The notes: generated from the letters alone by a model not told the origin. A stretch of 64,000 nucleotides of DNA from Actinobacteria bacterium OK074 (GCA_001298575.1 LJCV01000263.1:89676-153675), one strand, 5' to 3'. Shown: positions 25,240 through 34,949, counted from the stretch's first letter. Program-made: numbers and translations.

Positions 25240-26190
25240 ATGTTCCACTGGATCGACTGGACCGTCTCCGAGTCCGGCCAGGGCTACTTCGCCGCGACCA
25301 TGCGACTGGCCGTCCCGCTGCTGCTCGCCGCGCTGGGCGGGGTGTACTGCGAGCGGGCCGGGGTGGTCAACGTCGGCCTGGAGGGCATGATGCTCTCCGG
25401 CGCGCTGTCCGCGTCCCTGGTCGCCTCCGGCACCGGCTCCGCCGTCGCCGGGCTGTTCGCCGGGGTCGCCACCGGCATCCTGGTCGCCGCGCTGCTCGCG
25501 GTGTTCACCGTCGTCCTGCCCTGCGACCCGGTCGTCTCGGGGATCTCGCTGAACCTGCTCGCCGTCGGCGGTACGACCTTCGCCTTCCGGGCGGTGGTCG
25601 GCACCGGCGGCACCAGCCACCCCTCCCCGACGATCGGCGCCACTCCGGTACCGGGCCTGCGCGACATCCCGGTGCTCGGCCCGCTGCTCTTCGACCAGAC
25701 CTACCTGGTGTACGTCGCCCTGGCCGCCGTGGTCGTCACCCGGGTCGTCCTGCGCCGCACCGGCTGGGGGCTGCTCATCCGGGCGTGCGGCGAACACCCG
25801 GCCGCCGCCGACAGCGTGGGCCTGGACGTCAACCGCACCCGTTTCGTCTGCCTGCTGGTCAGCGGCGGACTCGCGGGCCTGGGCGGGGTGTTCGTCAGCC
25901 TCGTGTCGTCCAGCCAGTTCGTCGAGAACATGACGGCCGGGCGCGGCTACATCGCCCTGGCCATCCTCATCCTCGGCCGCCGCTCGGCCTTCGGGGTGCT
26001 CGCCGCCTCGCTGCTGTTCGGCCTCGGCGACGCCTTCCAGCTGCGGGCGCAGCTGTCGCACTCCGGCATACCGTTCGAGTTCCTCCTTATGATCCCGTAT
26101 GTGCTGACCATGCTGATGCCGGCCGTCTTCGGACGGCGGCTGTACACACCGGCCGCGCTGGGCGTCCCGTTCCGGCGGGGGCAGCGATGA
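25240..26190 (+). CDS. Nucleoside-type ABC importer permease 2
   Basis: 316 aa membrane protein of the NupQ/YufQ type: ATMRLAVPLLLAALGGVYCE, ERAGVVNVGLEGMMLSGAL, CGEHPAAADSVGLDVNRTR and GRGYIALAILILGR. It begins 3 nt after permease 1 and ends overlapping the creatininase-family gene (ATGA), so the hydrolase is co-expressed with uptake. Confidence 0.93.
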   Translation: MFHWIDWTVSESGQGYFAATMRLAVPLLLAALGGVYCERAGVVNVGLEGMMLSGALSASLVASGTGSAVAGLFAGVATGILVAALLAVFTVVLPCDPVVSGISLNLLAVGGTTFAFRAVVGTGGTSHPSPTIGATPVPGLRDIPVLGPLLFDQTYLVYVALAAVVVTRVVLRRTGWGLLIRACGEHPAAADSVGLDVNRTRFVCLLVSGGLAGLGGVFVSLVSSSQFVENMTAGRGYIALAILILGRRSAFGVLAASLLFGLGDAFQLRAQLSHSGIPFEFLLMIPYVLTMLMPAVFGRRLYTPAALGVPFRRGQR

Positions 26191-26951
26191 CCGGGCCGGC
26201 CGGATTCCTGGACGGCGCGACCGCGAGCTGGCCCGACACCCGCGACCACCTCACCGCGGGACGGCCGGTCGTCCTGCCCTTCGGCGCCTACGAGCAGCAC
26301 GGCCCGCACCTGCCGCTGGCCACCGACACCCTGATGGCCGACGCGCTGGCCCGGCGGGTGGCGGCGCGGGCCGGGGCGCTGCTGCTGCCCGCCGTGGCGT
26401 ACGGCGAGACCTCCAACAACGCCGGCTTCCCCGGCACGATCCCGCTCTCCTTCGACACCGTCCGCGCCATCACCCTGGACATCTGCGCCGCCCTGCACCG
26501 CCACGGCGCCCGCCATCTCATCGTCGTCAACGGCGACTTCGGCAACCAGGCGCCGCTCAGACTCGCCGCCCGGGAGGCCCGCGAGCGGTACGGCATGCCC
26601 GTCCTCGTCGTCGACTACCCGGGGCTCGCCGAGGTCGCCGCCACCGTCTGCGACACCGAACCGGCCGGTCCCGGCTTCTTCCACGCCGACGAGGTGGAGA
26701 CGTCCGTCGTGCTCGCCGTGGCCGCCCACGCGGTCCACCAGGAACGGGCGGTCGCCGAGTACCCCGACTTCCCGCCCACCTACCCGGCGCTCTTCGCCGG
26801 ACTGGAGACGCTCTCCGCCTCCGGCGTCTTCGGCGACCCGACGACGGCCACCGCCGCCAAGGGCGAGGCCCTGCTGGCGGGACTCACGGACGCGGCGGTC
26901 CGGCTCGTCGACGCGTTCCTGCGGGAGGTCGGCGACGACGCGCGGGAGTGA
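26187..26951 (+). CDS. Creatininase-family amidohydrolase
   Basis: 254 aa. Family motifs are LPFGAYEQHGPHLPLATDTL (metal-binding E and H), GETSNNAGFPGTIPL, VNGDFGNQAPL and FHADEVETS. Members hydrolyse cyclic amides or formamides: creatinine, or FAPy intermediates in riboflavin/F420 synthesis. Coupled to the nucleoside-type importer and near a purine deaminase, so a ring-opened purine is as plausible as creatinine; this is inference. Last gene of the operon, convergent with the propeller amidohydrolase. Confidence 0.88.
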   Translation: MTGPAGFLDGATASWPDTRDHLTAGRPVVLPFGAYEQHGPHLPLATDTLMADALARRVAARAGALLLPAVAYGETSNNAGFPGTIPLSFDTVRAITLDICAALHRHGARHLIVVNGDFGNQAPLRLAAREARERYGMPVLVVDYPGLAEVAATVCDTEPAGPGFFHADEVETSVVLAVAAHAVHQERAVAEYPDFPPTYPALFAGLETLSASGVFGDPTTATAAKGEALLAGLTDAAVRLVDAFLREVGDDARE

Positions 26952-26972
26952 CCGCGGGGCGGCACCCGCCCG

Positions 26973-29900
26973 CTACAGGCAGCACGCGTCGCGCCGCATG
27001 GTCTCCCCGGTCTCCAGCCACGCCGTGTGCTCCGCGTGGCTGTACACCGCGTCGCCGTAGGCCGCGACGATGTCCTCCTGGCGGTGGAGGATGCCGCCGC
27101 GCAGCACCATCGGGGTGCGCACCAGGGTGGTGAAGTCCGTGAAGGGGTCGCCGTCGACCACGGTGAGGTCCGCGAGTCTGCCCGGTTCGACGGTGCCGAG
27201 GTCGTCGGCCACGCCGAACACCCGGGCCGGTTCGACGGTGACCGAGCGCAGCGCTTCCGCCGTGCTGAAGCCGTACCGGCGCAGGGCGCGCAGCCCGAGG
27301 TGCAGGTGCAGGCCGACCGGGGTGAGGGGTGCGTCGGTGCCCAGGGCAAGCGTGCCGCCCGCGGTCACGATCTCGCGGTAGTTCGTGATCTCCCGGGCCA
27401 GCACGCGCAGTTGGGTTTCGGTGGGCGCGGTCCTGGCCGCCGCGAGCACGGTGGCGGTGTCCCACGGCGGCATCAGCACGGTCACCCGGGGGTCGTCGGC
27501 CAGGGCGGCGTCCTCGCCGAGCAGGGGCAGCGCGGTGAAGGGGGTGACGGCGATCCGGTAGCGGCCGTCGCGGTACTGCTCCAGGAGGTCCTGGTAGGAG
27601 AAACCCTGGGGCGAGGTGGCGTGCCCGTATTCGAGGCGCTGGGTGGCCTGGAGATGGGTGGTCATGTCCTGGCCGGCGTTGCGGCCCGGGTAGCACAGGT
27701 GGCTGCCGCATCGTACGCCGAGCTTCTCGTGCGCGGTGCGGGCCGCCTCGGCCATCACCGTCGCGGGCGCGCGGACGTACGTCTTGACGAAGTCGTGGTC
27801 GAGGGCGACCGTGCGCTCCAGGGTGCGCCGGACGCCCGCCTCGGTGCGGTGGGCGCGGCCCATGCTGTAGGCGACGCGCGCGCCGTCGATCAGCTCGGCG
27901 CACGCGAACAGCCGTGGCCCCAGGCCCAGTCCGGCGTCCGCGGACTCGCGCAGCCGCAGCGCCTCGTAGCCGAAGCCGCCGAAGGACACGTTGGTGGTGA
28001 TGCCGTAGGCGAGCATGAGGGCCGCCTGGCGGCCGCCGTAGACGTTGCTCCAGGGGTGGGTGTGGGCGTCCCACAGCCCCGGCAGCACGGTGTACGCGGA
28101 GGCGTCGACCGAGCGGCCGACGGCGGAGCGCCGGTGCGGTTCCACGGCGGTGATCCGGTTGCCCCGTACGACGATGTCGACGTCCTCCAGGACGCGGTCG
28201 CCCGTGCCGTCCCACAACTGTCCCGCGTGGACGCGCAGCACGTCCGAGCGGGCCGGCACGGCCCGGCGGCTGGTCAACCGCACCGGAATCGTACGGCGGT
28301 TGCCGCCGTCGACGTCGATCAGCCGCAGCTCGCCGCCGGAGAGGTGCAGCAGGGTGCGCGAGTCGCCGGACCAGGAGGGGTGGTCGGCGTGGTCGTCGGT
28401 GAGTTGGACGGGGGCTCCGGACGGGGTGCCGTCGGGGCCGACGGGCAGCACCCACAGGGCGGACTCCAGGACGAGCGCCATCCAGCGGCCGTCCGGCGAC
28501 CACACCGGGCCGCTGTCGCAGCGGTCGGAGATCGACTGGTGGTCGGCGGGCAGATGGTAGGTGGAGGTGCCGTCGGCCACGTCGACGACGCGGATGAGGT
28601 TGTAGCCCTCGCGGAAACGCCGGTTGAGCCGGTTGCGGTCGCAGAGCGCGATGTACCGGCCGTCCGGCGACCAACTCGGTCTGCCCGGAAGGCCGTTGGC
28701 GGCGAACGCGGCGGCCGGCGTCCGGGAGGTGCCGGTGGCGAGGTCGTACAGCAGCAGGGCACCGGTGCTGTCCTGGCAGGCCAGTTGGGTGCCGTCGGGC
28801 GACAGCACCGGGTTGTAGCGACCGCCGTCGGCGAGCAACGTGTCGGTGCCGTCGGCCAGTTGGTGGCGGCGGACGGCGGGCAGGCCGTCGCGGTCGACGC
28901 AGTACAGCACGCTGGCGCCGTCCGGGGACCACGACGGCATCTGCGGGTAGTGCGCCGGATCGGACTGGACGAGTTTGCGGGGCCGGCCGCCGGTCACGGG
29001 CACCACCCACAGCGCTCCCAGGGCCACGAAGGTGACCTGGGTGCCGTCCGGGGACAGCGCGGGCAGGTGGATCCCGCGCACCGGGCGGCGCTCGGTGCCG
29101 TCGAAGTCGTACCGCTTCTCGTTGTACTGGGGCTCGGGGACGGTCAGTTGGGCCGAGAACGGGATGTACTCGGCCGCGCCGGTGGACAGGGTCCGTTCGG
29201 TGAGTCGGCCGTCGGCCACGTAGAGGATCCGGTCGTCGGACAGCCAGCGCGGTGGCGCGGCCAGTACGTCCTCGTCGCCGCTCACCGGCTCGCCGTCCAC
29301 CACGAGGGCGGAACCGGTCACCAGGGCGGTCGGTCCGGTGCCGGTCAAGGTCAGCCGGAGGTAGGCCAGTTGGCCGGACGGGGAGACGGCCGGGCACAGC
29401 AGCGGGCCCGGGGCGCCGGAGAGCACCGTGGTGACGGTGCCGCCACCGGCCGGGACCTGGGCGAGGGCGTGGCCGTCGTCGGTGGCGCCGTCGGCGGTCC
29501 AGGCGGCGCGCACGAACAGCACGTGGGCGCCGTCGGGCGACCACGTCGGGTCGTAGTCCTCGGTGTTGTCCGCCGCGGCACCGCCGCCGGTGAGCCGGGT
29601 GAGGCCGCCGTCGGTCACGTCCACCGTCCAGATGCCGTACGGCGCTCCCGTCGCCGGGTCGCCGCCGCGCTCGGAGGCGAAGGCGATCCGGGTGCCGTCC
29701 GGCGACCAGGCGGGGCCCCGGTCGTCCCACGGCCCGTCGGTCAGCTGACGCAGGTCCGAACCGTCCGGTGCCATGACCCAGATGTGGAAGCCGCCGCCCC
29801 GGTAGGAGCAGAACGCGACGGACGAGCCGTCCGGCGAGAACACCGGGCGGGTCGGCTCCAGCGGCCAGTCCGTCAGCAGGCTCGCCTCGCCGCCCCCGCG

Positions 29901-30131
29901 GGGCAGCGACCACAGGTGGCCCTGCACCTCGGCGATCAGCCGGTCTCCCGCCGGGTCGGCCGTCACCGACGCGCCGGTGCCGCGGGTGTACGTGAGCAGC
30001 CGCCGGTCGGCCGGGACGGCGGTGGAGACGGGCGCGGCGGCCACCGCGACACCGGCGGGCAGCGCGCTCACCCCCGCAGCGCCCGCCGCCGCCTGGAGCA
30101 ACCGCCGTCGACTGATTCCGAACCTGTCCAC
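26973..30131 (-). CDS. Tat-exported beta-propeller (PD40) amidohydrolase fusion
   Basis: 1052 aa. It starts with a twin-arginine signal, ISRRRLLQAAAGAAGVSALPA, then about 600 residues of TolB/PD40 repeats (many copies of FSPDGSSVAF-, WSPDGTRIAF- and WSPDGRYIAL-type blades), then an amidohydrolase domain with GLWDAHTHPW, SHLCYPG, EYGHATSP and GTDAPLTP. The family is widespread and poorly characterised. The GTG at 30131 has GGAGG 10 nt upstream and puts the twin arginines near residue 8; the open frame continues far upstream as a shadow of the CHAT gene. It would act outside the membrane on a cyclic amide or peptide-like substrate; both halves are intact. Confidence 0.9.
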   Translation of the reverse strand: MDRFGISRRRLLQAAAGAAGVSALPAGVAVAAAPVSTAVPADRRLLTYTRGTGASVTADPAGDRLIAEVQGHLWSLPRGGGEASLLTDWPLEPTRPVFSPDGSSVAFCSYRGGGFHIWVMAPDGSDLRQLTDGPWDDRGPAWSPDGTRIAFASERGGDPATGAPYGIWTVDVTDGGLTRLTGGGAAADNTEDYDPTWSPDGAHVLFVRAAWTADGATDDGHALAQVPAGGGTVTTVLSGAPGPLLCPAVSPSGQLAYLRLTLTGTGPTALVTGSALVVDGEPVSGDEDVLAAPPRWLSDDRILYVADGRLTERTLSTGAAEYIPFSAQLTVPEPQYNEKRYDFDGTERRPVRGIHLPALSPDGTQVTFVALGALWVVPVTGGRPRKLVQSDPAHYPQMPSWSPDGASVLYCVDRDGLPAVRRHQLADGTDTLLADGGRYNPVLSPDGTQLACQDSTGALLLYDLATGTSRTPAAAFAANGLPGRPSWSPDGRYIALCDRNRLNRRFREGYNLIRVVDVADGTSTYHLPADHQSISDRCDSGPVWSPDGRWMALVLESALWVLPVGPDGTPSGAPVQLTDDHADHPSWSGDSRTLLHLSGGELRLIDVDGGNRRTIPVRLTSRRAVPARSDVLRVHAGQLWDGTGDRVLEDVDIVVRGNRITAVEPHRRSAVGRSVDASAYTVLPGLWDAHTHPWSNVYGGRQAALMLAYGITTNVSFGGFGYEALRLRESADAGLGLGPRLFACAELIDGARVAYSMGRAHRTEAGVRRTLERTVALDHDFVKTYVRAPATVMAEAARTAHEKLGVRCGSHLCYPGRNAGQDMTTHLQATQRLEYGHATSPQGFSYQDLLEQYRDGRYRIAVTPFTALPLLGEDAALADDPRVTVLMPPWDTATVLAAARTAPTETQLRVLAREITNYREIVTAGGTLALGTDAPLTPVGLHLHLGLRALRRYGFSTAEALRSVTVEPARVFGVADDLGTVEPGRLADLTVVDGDPFTDFTTLVRTPMVLRGGILHRQEDIVAAYGDAVYSHAEHTAWLETGETMRRDACCL

Positions 30132-30431
30132 CCGCAGTCGCCTCCGCTGTCCGCCGAACGCTGGTTGCGCGGTGCCGTCAGGGGCGTGGCCCGTCGGCCG
30201 GGTGGAGCCGCCAAGCGAAGCCGTCACATGGAGCCGTGCCCTCCGATGATCACCGACGCGGCGAGTCTGACAGCGGCGGGAGGGCGGGGGCAATGCGGAT
30301 TTCACGTACGAGTGATCGTCAATCGGCCATTCTCGACGGAACCTCGGAGCCGGGCGGCGAGTCGTGAACTCCTGGGCCACCAGGCATGGTTGGGCGTAGG
30401 GTCGCGACGCGAGGCACGACGGGGGACGGCG

Positions 30432-33400
30432 ATGGACGTGGATCGGGTCCGGCGGCTGCTCGACGAGCAGCGGTACGCGGACGTGGCGGACGCCGTGGGA
30501 GCGAGCGCCCGGCGGCGGGACGGGGACGCCGCCGCGTGGACGCTGCTGCTGCGCTGTCGCCTCGAACAGGGGCTGGTCGAGGACGCGCGGGTGCTGGCCG
30601 AGGCCGCCCGGGGCCGGTTCGCCGAAGCGAGCGCCGCGGGCCTCTGGTGCCGGTTCGCCGTCGTGTTCGCCGGGGCCTCGTCCCTGACCCCGCGGGAACT
30701 CGACGCGTTCGTCGACCACTGCGCGCTGGTGGCGGCGGACGCCGCACCGGCCGTCGCCGCGCTCGCCGCCGACCTGCGCGCCCAGGGGCTCGCCCTGCGG
30801 TTCACCCTGTCGGGGCAGTCGCCCGGCCGCCGGGCCGCGGTGGCGGACGCCTGGGTGGCCGCGGCGGACGGCTACCGCCGCGCGGACCTGCCCGGCGACG
30901 CCGACCGGACCGTACGCAGGGCCGCGTCCTTCCTGCGGCAGCGCCCGGGCGCCGACCCGCCCCGGGCCCGTGACCTGCTGCGCGCCGCCCTCGCGGACGC
31001 CGAGCGGCGGGATGATGCCCTGTCCGCCGCCGAGAGCGCCTTCGCGCTGGCCGAGGCGGACCTGGAGGCATGGTTCGCGCGGGAGTTCGGCACCCCGGGC
31101 GGTGGTCCGCACGAACAGTTCGTCGCCGCCCTGGAGTCGGCCGCGGACCGGCTCGCCGAGGCCGGCGCCAGCCTCGCCGAACCCCGCGCGTACGCGGCCC
31201 TCGCGCGGCTGTGCCTGGAACACGGCGTGTCCGACGGCGTCGAACTCGCCCAGAAGGCGGCGGCCGGGTTCCGGCAGGCCGACGTACCCGGGCAGGAACT
31301 GCCCCTGTGGCAGTCTCTCGCGCTGTGGCACGTGCACCACGGCGACGCCGCCGCCCGCGCCCACGCCGAACGGGAGGCGACGCCCCTCGGCGACCGCGTC
31401 GGCCATCCCCTCGCCGCCGACGCCCGCGCCGTCAGCGCGGCGGACACCGCCTTCCGCGGCGGCGACCGGGGTCTCGCCGACGCCCTGACCGACGCCGAAG
31501 GGCCGTACGGCGGGCAGGAGTTCGCGGGCCGCGCGGTCGTACGCGCCTCCGTCCTGTCGGCGATGGGACTGGCCGACGAGGCCCTCGGCGTCCTCCGCGA
31601 GGTCGACCGGAAACTGCGCGACCCCGCCGCCCCCGCCGGACTGCTGCCCGAGGTGTCCCTGTCGCTCGCCTCGCTCCTCGCCGAGTCCGACCCCGGCGCC
31701 GCCCACGCCCACCTGGAGCACGGCGCCGCCGTCGCCCGCGACCTCGGCCTGCCCGTGGACCGGGCGCGCTGCCTGGCGATGGGGGCGTGGGTGAGCGTGC
31801 TGGCACGGCGACGCGGCGGCACGGCGACCGAAACGGAACCGCAGAGCACGGGCACGGACACCGCAGCCGGGACGACCGGAACACCCGGCCCGCACGACCC
31901 CGCCGCCCTGTTCGACGAAGCCATCGCCCTGCTCGAACCCCTCACCACCCTCGACGCCCGCACCCACCTCGTCTCCGTGCTCCAACAGCGCGGCCAGGCC
32001 GCCTTCTTCACCGCCGACTGGGACGAGTGCGCGGCCTCCCTCAGCCGCGCCGAGGAAGTGGCCCGCGCCTACGGACTCGGCCCCCAACTGGCCTTCACCC
32101 TCAGCTACCAGGCACTCGTCCTGATCGACCGGGCCCGGCACGGCGCGGGCGCCGCCACCTACGACGAAGCGGACCGGCGCCTGGCCGAGGTACAGACCCT
32201 GCTCGCCACGGCGGGACTGCGCCCCGAGATCTGGCGGACGCTGTTCCACCGCGCCCTGTGCGCCCTGGAGCACGGCGACCGCTACGCCCCCGACGTACGG
32301 GACCGGGCCCGCCACTACGCCCGCGCGGACACCCTCCTCACCCGTGCCGCCGCCGAGATCGACCGGCTGCGGGCCGCGTCCGCCACGGCCGGGGCCGCCG
32401 CCGTACGCGCCCAGCACGCGCGCATCGCCCTGGCCGGGGACAAGTCGGAGGTCTACCGCACCGGCTTCGAACTCCACTGGCACCGCCGGGCGGACGCCGC
32501 ACAGGCCCTGCGCTGGCTGGAACGGGCCAAGTCCCGCGCCCTGCTCGACGGACTCGCCGAACTCGCCCCGCGCATGAGCCCCGAACTCGCCCGCGAACAG
32601 GAGCTGGCGGCACGCGAGGCCCCCACCGACGCCGAGGAACTCGCACTGCGGGACGAACTCGACGCGCTCCTCGCCTCGATGCGGGAGGGCCCCATGGCCG
32701 GGTACGCCCGGGCCCGCACCGCCGAACCCCCGGACAGCCGGGCGCTGCGGGAAGCACTGGAGGCCGAGGAACGGCACGCGGCCGGCCGCCGCGTCCTGAT
32801 CGCCGAATACCGCTGCACCGAACGCGAGACCCTGCTGTTCGGACTGCGCGCCGACTGGCCCCTACCCCGGGTGGCGACGGTCCCGCTCGACCACGCGCGC
32901 CTGGTCCGCTACGCCGCCCAGTACTTCCGGCGCCCCGGCGGGGTGCGCCTGATGATGGAGGACCTCGCGGACGGCGGCGCCCGCGACTGGCACGCCTTCG
33001 CCACCCTCGTCGCCCCGCTGGCCGACTGGAGCGCCCCCGGCGACCTCGTGTACCTCGTACCGCACGGCACCCTGCACGACCTGCCCCTGCACACCCTCCC
33101 GGTCGACGGCGAACCCCTGCTGCTGCGCAACCCCGTCGGCTACAGCCCGAGCAGCGCCGTCCTGCTCGACCTGCTGAACCGGCCCGGCCGCGGCGCACCC
33201 GCCCGCGCCGGCGGCCGGGCGGTCTTCGGCGACCCCCGGGGCAATCTGCCGCGCGCCGCCCGCGAGGCGGCGACCGTGGCGGGCCTGCTCGCCGTCGAGC
33301 CGAGCACCGGCGCCGAGGTGACCGCAGGGCACGTGCTCGACGCCCTCGAACACCGCGCGCTGGTGCACCTGGCGGGCCACGGACGCCTGTCGACCGGCGA

Positions 33401-33776
33401 CGGCTTCGAACGCGGCATGGAACTCGCCGACGGCGTCCTGCGCGCCTCCGACCTCCTCGGCCGCCGCATCGGCGCCGCGACCGTACTGCTCAGCGGCTGC
33501 GAGACCGGCGTCCACGAACAGCGCGCCGGGGACGAGCCCGTCGGCCTGTCCCGCGCCCTGTTCCTCGGCGGCGGCAGAACCGTCGTGGTCAGCCAGTGGA
33601 AGGTCGCCGACGCCTCCGCCGAGACCCTTCTGGCGGAATTCCACCGGGAGTTGGCCCAGGGCGTGAGCTGCGCGGACGCCCTCCACCACGCGGCCCGGAC
33701 GGTCGCGGGACCGCCCGGACGGCGACGGCACTTCTACCACTGGGGCGCGTTCGTCGCCATGGGCGACTGGCGCTGA
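30432..33776 (+). CDS. TPR-CHAT domain protease-like protein
   Basis: 1114 aa. The N-terminal 750 or so residues are alpha-helical, TPR-like (for example AFTLSYQALVLIDRARHGAG, ALRWLERAKSRALLDGLAEL). The C-terminus is a CHAT domain, a caspase-like cysteine protease fold, with the predicted catalytic dyad in LVHLAGHGRL (H983) and LLSGCETG (C1023), followed by VSQWKVADASAE and HFYHWGAFVAMGDW. Both residues are intact. ATG 30432 follows GGGGGAC. A 54-nt gap separates it from an uncharacterised partner gene. TPR-CHAT proteins occur in conflict systems where a sensor activates proteolysis of a partner; that reading is inference. Confidence 0.9.
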   Translation: MDVDRVRRLLDEQRYADVADAVGASARRRDGDAAAWTLLLRCRLEQGLVEDARVLAEAARGRFAEASAAGLWCRFAVVFAGASSLTPRELDAFVDHCALVAADAAPAVAALAADLRAQGLALRFTLSGQSPGRRAAVADAWVAAADGYRRADLPGDADRTVRRAASFLRQRPGADPPRARDLLRAALADAERRDDALSAAESAFALAEADLEAWFAREFGTPGGGPHEQFVAALESAADRLAEAGASLAEPRAYAALARLCLEHGVSDGVELAQKAAAGFRQADVPGQELPLWQSLALWHVHHGDAAARAHAEREATPLGDRVGHPLAADARAVSAADTAFRGGDRGLADALTDAEGPYGGQEFAGRAVVRASVLSAMGLADEALGVLREVDRKLRDPAAPAGLLPEVSLSLASLLAESDPGAAHAHLEHGAAVARDLGLPVDRARCLAMGAWVSVLARRRGGTATETEPQSTGTDTAAGTTGTPGPHDPAALFDEAIALLEPLTTLDARTHLVSVLQQRGQAAFFTADWDECAASLSRAEEVARAYGLGPQLAFTLSYQALVLIDRARHGAGAATYDEADRRLAEVQTLLATAGLRPEIWRTLFHRALCALEHGDRYAPDVRDRARHYARADTLLTRAAAEIDRLRAASATAGAAAVRAQHARIALAGDKSEVYRTGFELHWHRRADAAQALRWLERAKSRALLDGLAELAPRMSPELAREQELAAREAPTDAEELALRDELDALLASMREGPMAGYARARTAEPPDSRALREALEAEERHAAGRRVLIAEYRCTERETLLFGLRADWPLPRVATVPLDHARLVRYAAQYFRRPGGVRLMMEDLADGGARDWHAFATLVAPLADWSAPGDLVYLVPHGTLHDLPLHTLPVDGEPLLLRNPVGYSPSSAVLLDLLNRPGRGAPARAGGRAVFGDPRGNLPRAAREAATVAGLLAVEPSTGAEVTAGHVLDALEHRALVHLAGHGRLSTGDGFERGMELADGVLRASDLLGRRIGAATVLLSGCETGVHEQRAGDEPVGLSRALFLGGGRTVVVSQWKVADASAETLLAEFHRELAQGVSCADALHHAARTVAGPPGRRRHFYHWGAFVAMGDWR

Positions 33777-33830
33777 GACGGACCAACACGCGACAGCACA
33801 GCGGCAGCACAGAGGGAGGAACGAGACGCG

Positions 33831-34532
33831 ATGACGGACGACGGCGCCTACGAAGCCGACTACACGGGCGACTTCGCCATGGACGTCGACGAGGCGGCCC
33901 TGGAGGAGCGGGCCGACTCGCTGGTCATCGACGACACCGTACGGCTGCTGGCGCGGGAGAACCGGTTCGCCCTGCGGGCCGGACCCGCGTCCTGGCACCC
34001 GCTGGGCGGCGGACAGGGCACCGCCGTGGACATCCCGCTGCGCTGTGTGGCCCACCGCCACCCGGAATGCCGGCTGCGGTGGGTCAGGGTGAGCGTCGAC
34101 GTCTCCGGCAGCGACGGCACGGTCCTCGACCTCAGCCCGAAGGACGAGGTGGCCGCCGAACCCGTGAAGGTGGTCACGACCTACGGCGGCGGCCTCTCCC
34201 TCGACATCCAGGCCGTCCCGCTGGTCCCGCTCACCCCGGAGCTGACCGCCGAGCGCTCCCGGGAACAGAACGTGTACTTCCCCCGGCTCACCACCTCCGG
34301 CCCCAGTTTCGGCGCGGCCTGGTGGGACTTCCACCAGGTCGGCGAGGCACCGTTGCACGTCGACCGGGACCTGCGGCTGCTGGCCGGACTCCCGGCCGGC
34401 GCCACCGGGGCCCGCCTGCACACCGTCCTGCGGGCGGGCGTCTCCGTACGCGGAGCCCTCGCGACCGTACCGCTCGTGGGCCGCAGGAAGGTGCGGCTGG
34501 ACGTGCGGGGGCTGTTGACGGACGGGCCGTAG
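33831..34532 (+). CDS. Uncharacterised partner of the TPR-CHAT protein
   Basis: 233 aa; not recognised. It begins with an acidic stretch (EADYTGDFAMDVDEAALEE) followed by a probably beta-rich body: AVDIPLRCVAHRHPECRLRW, VRVSVDVSGSDGTVLDLSPK, and a C-terminus LVGRRKVRLDVRGLLTDGP. No signal peptide or membrane segment. GAGGGAGGAACGAGACG precedes the ATG. Position and co-orientation make it a candidate substrate, regulator or recognition partner of the CHAT protease. There is nothing enzyme-like in it. Confidence 0.8.
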   Translation: MTDDGAYEADYTGDFAMDVDEAALEERADSLVIDDTVRLLARENRFALRAGPASWHPLGGGQGTAVDIPLRCVAHRHPECRLRWVRVSVDVSGSDGTVLDLSPKDEVAAEPVKVVTTYGGGLSLDIQAVPLVPLTPELTAERSREQNVYFPRLTTSGPSFGAAWWDFHQVGEAPLHVDRDLRLLAGLPAGATGARLHTVLRAGVSVRGALATVPLVGRRKVRLDVRGLLTDGP

Positions 34533-34544
34533 GGGCTTGCGGGG

Positions 34545-34949
34545 CTACCGCTGGTCCGGGGCTTCCATCAACCGGCGGTGCAGTTCCGTGGTCATGACAT
34601 GGATGGCCCGGGTCAGCTCGGTGTTCGTCTTGAGCTCCAACTCCTGTTCGACGAAGTCGTGGTCGGCCTTCGCCTGCTGGAACTCCGCCTGCCGGTTCTG
34701 GCCGATCATGACGAAGGTCGACAGGAAGATCGCCTCAAGGGACACGACCAGGGTCAGGGTGGGCCACGGGCTGGACTCCACGAACAGCATCCAGAGCAGA
34801 AAGCCGACCGCATGGAGATAGACGAAGACCATGGAGCCGGCGAACTTGGTGATCGCGTCGGCGATCCGCAACTGGACGTTGCTCGCGCGCTTGGACCGGT
34901 GGGCGGCAACGACGGGGTGGTGCTGGGGCGGGACCTCTCGGTCGCTCAT
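34545..34949 (-). CDS. DUF1003 membrane protein
   Basis: 134 aa. Two hydrophobic helices, FAGSMVFVYLHAVGFLLWML and LTLVVSLEAIFLSTFVMIGQ, then NRQAEFQQAKADHDFVEQEL, the DUF1003 hallmark. Function is unknown in the family. The ATG at 34949 lacks a clear ribosome-binding site. It is convergent with the CHAT partner gene, 12 nt away, and may belong to the stress island that follows. Confidence 0.88.
   Translation of the reverse strand: MSDREVPPQHHPVVAAHRSKRASNVQLRIADAITKFAGSMVFVYLHAVGFLLWMLFVESSPWPTLTLVVSLEAIFLSTFVMIGQNRQAEFQQAKADHDFVEQELELKTNTELTRAIHVMTTELHRRLMEAPDQR

Noticed and set aside
26973..32777. A 1934-aa minus-strand open frame spanning the propeller amidohydrolase and most of the CHAT gene.
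   Set aside because: The part upstream of 30131 is antisense to the intact CHAT gene and has no domain; the twin-arginine signal at the GTG start marks the true N-terminus.
27027..33776. A 2249-aa plus-strand frame that includes the CHAT protein.
   Set aside because: The first 1135 codons are antisense to the amidohydrolase; a ribosome-binding site and a sensible N-terminus occur at 30432.
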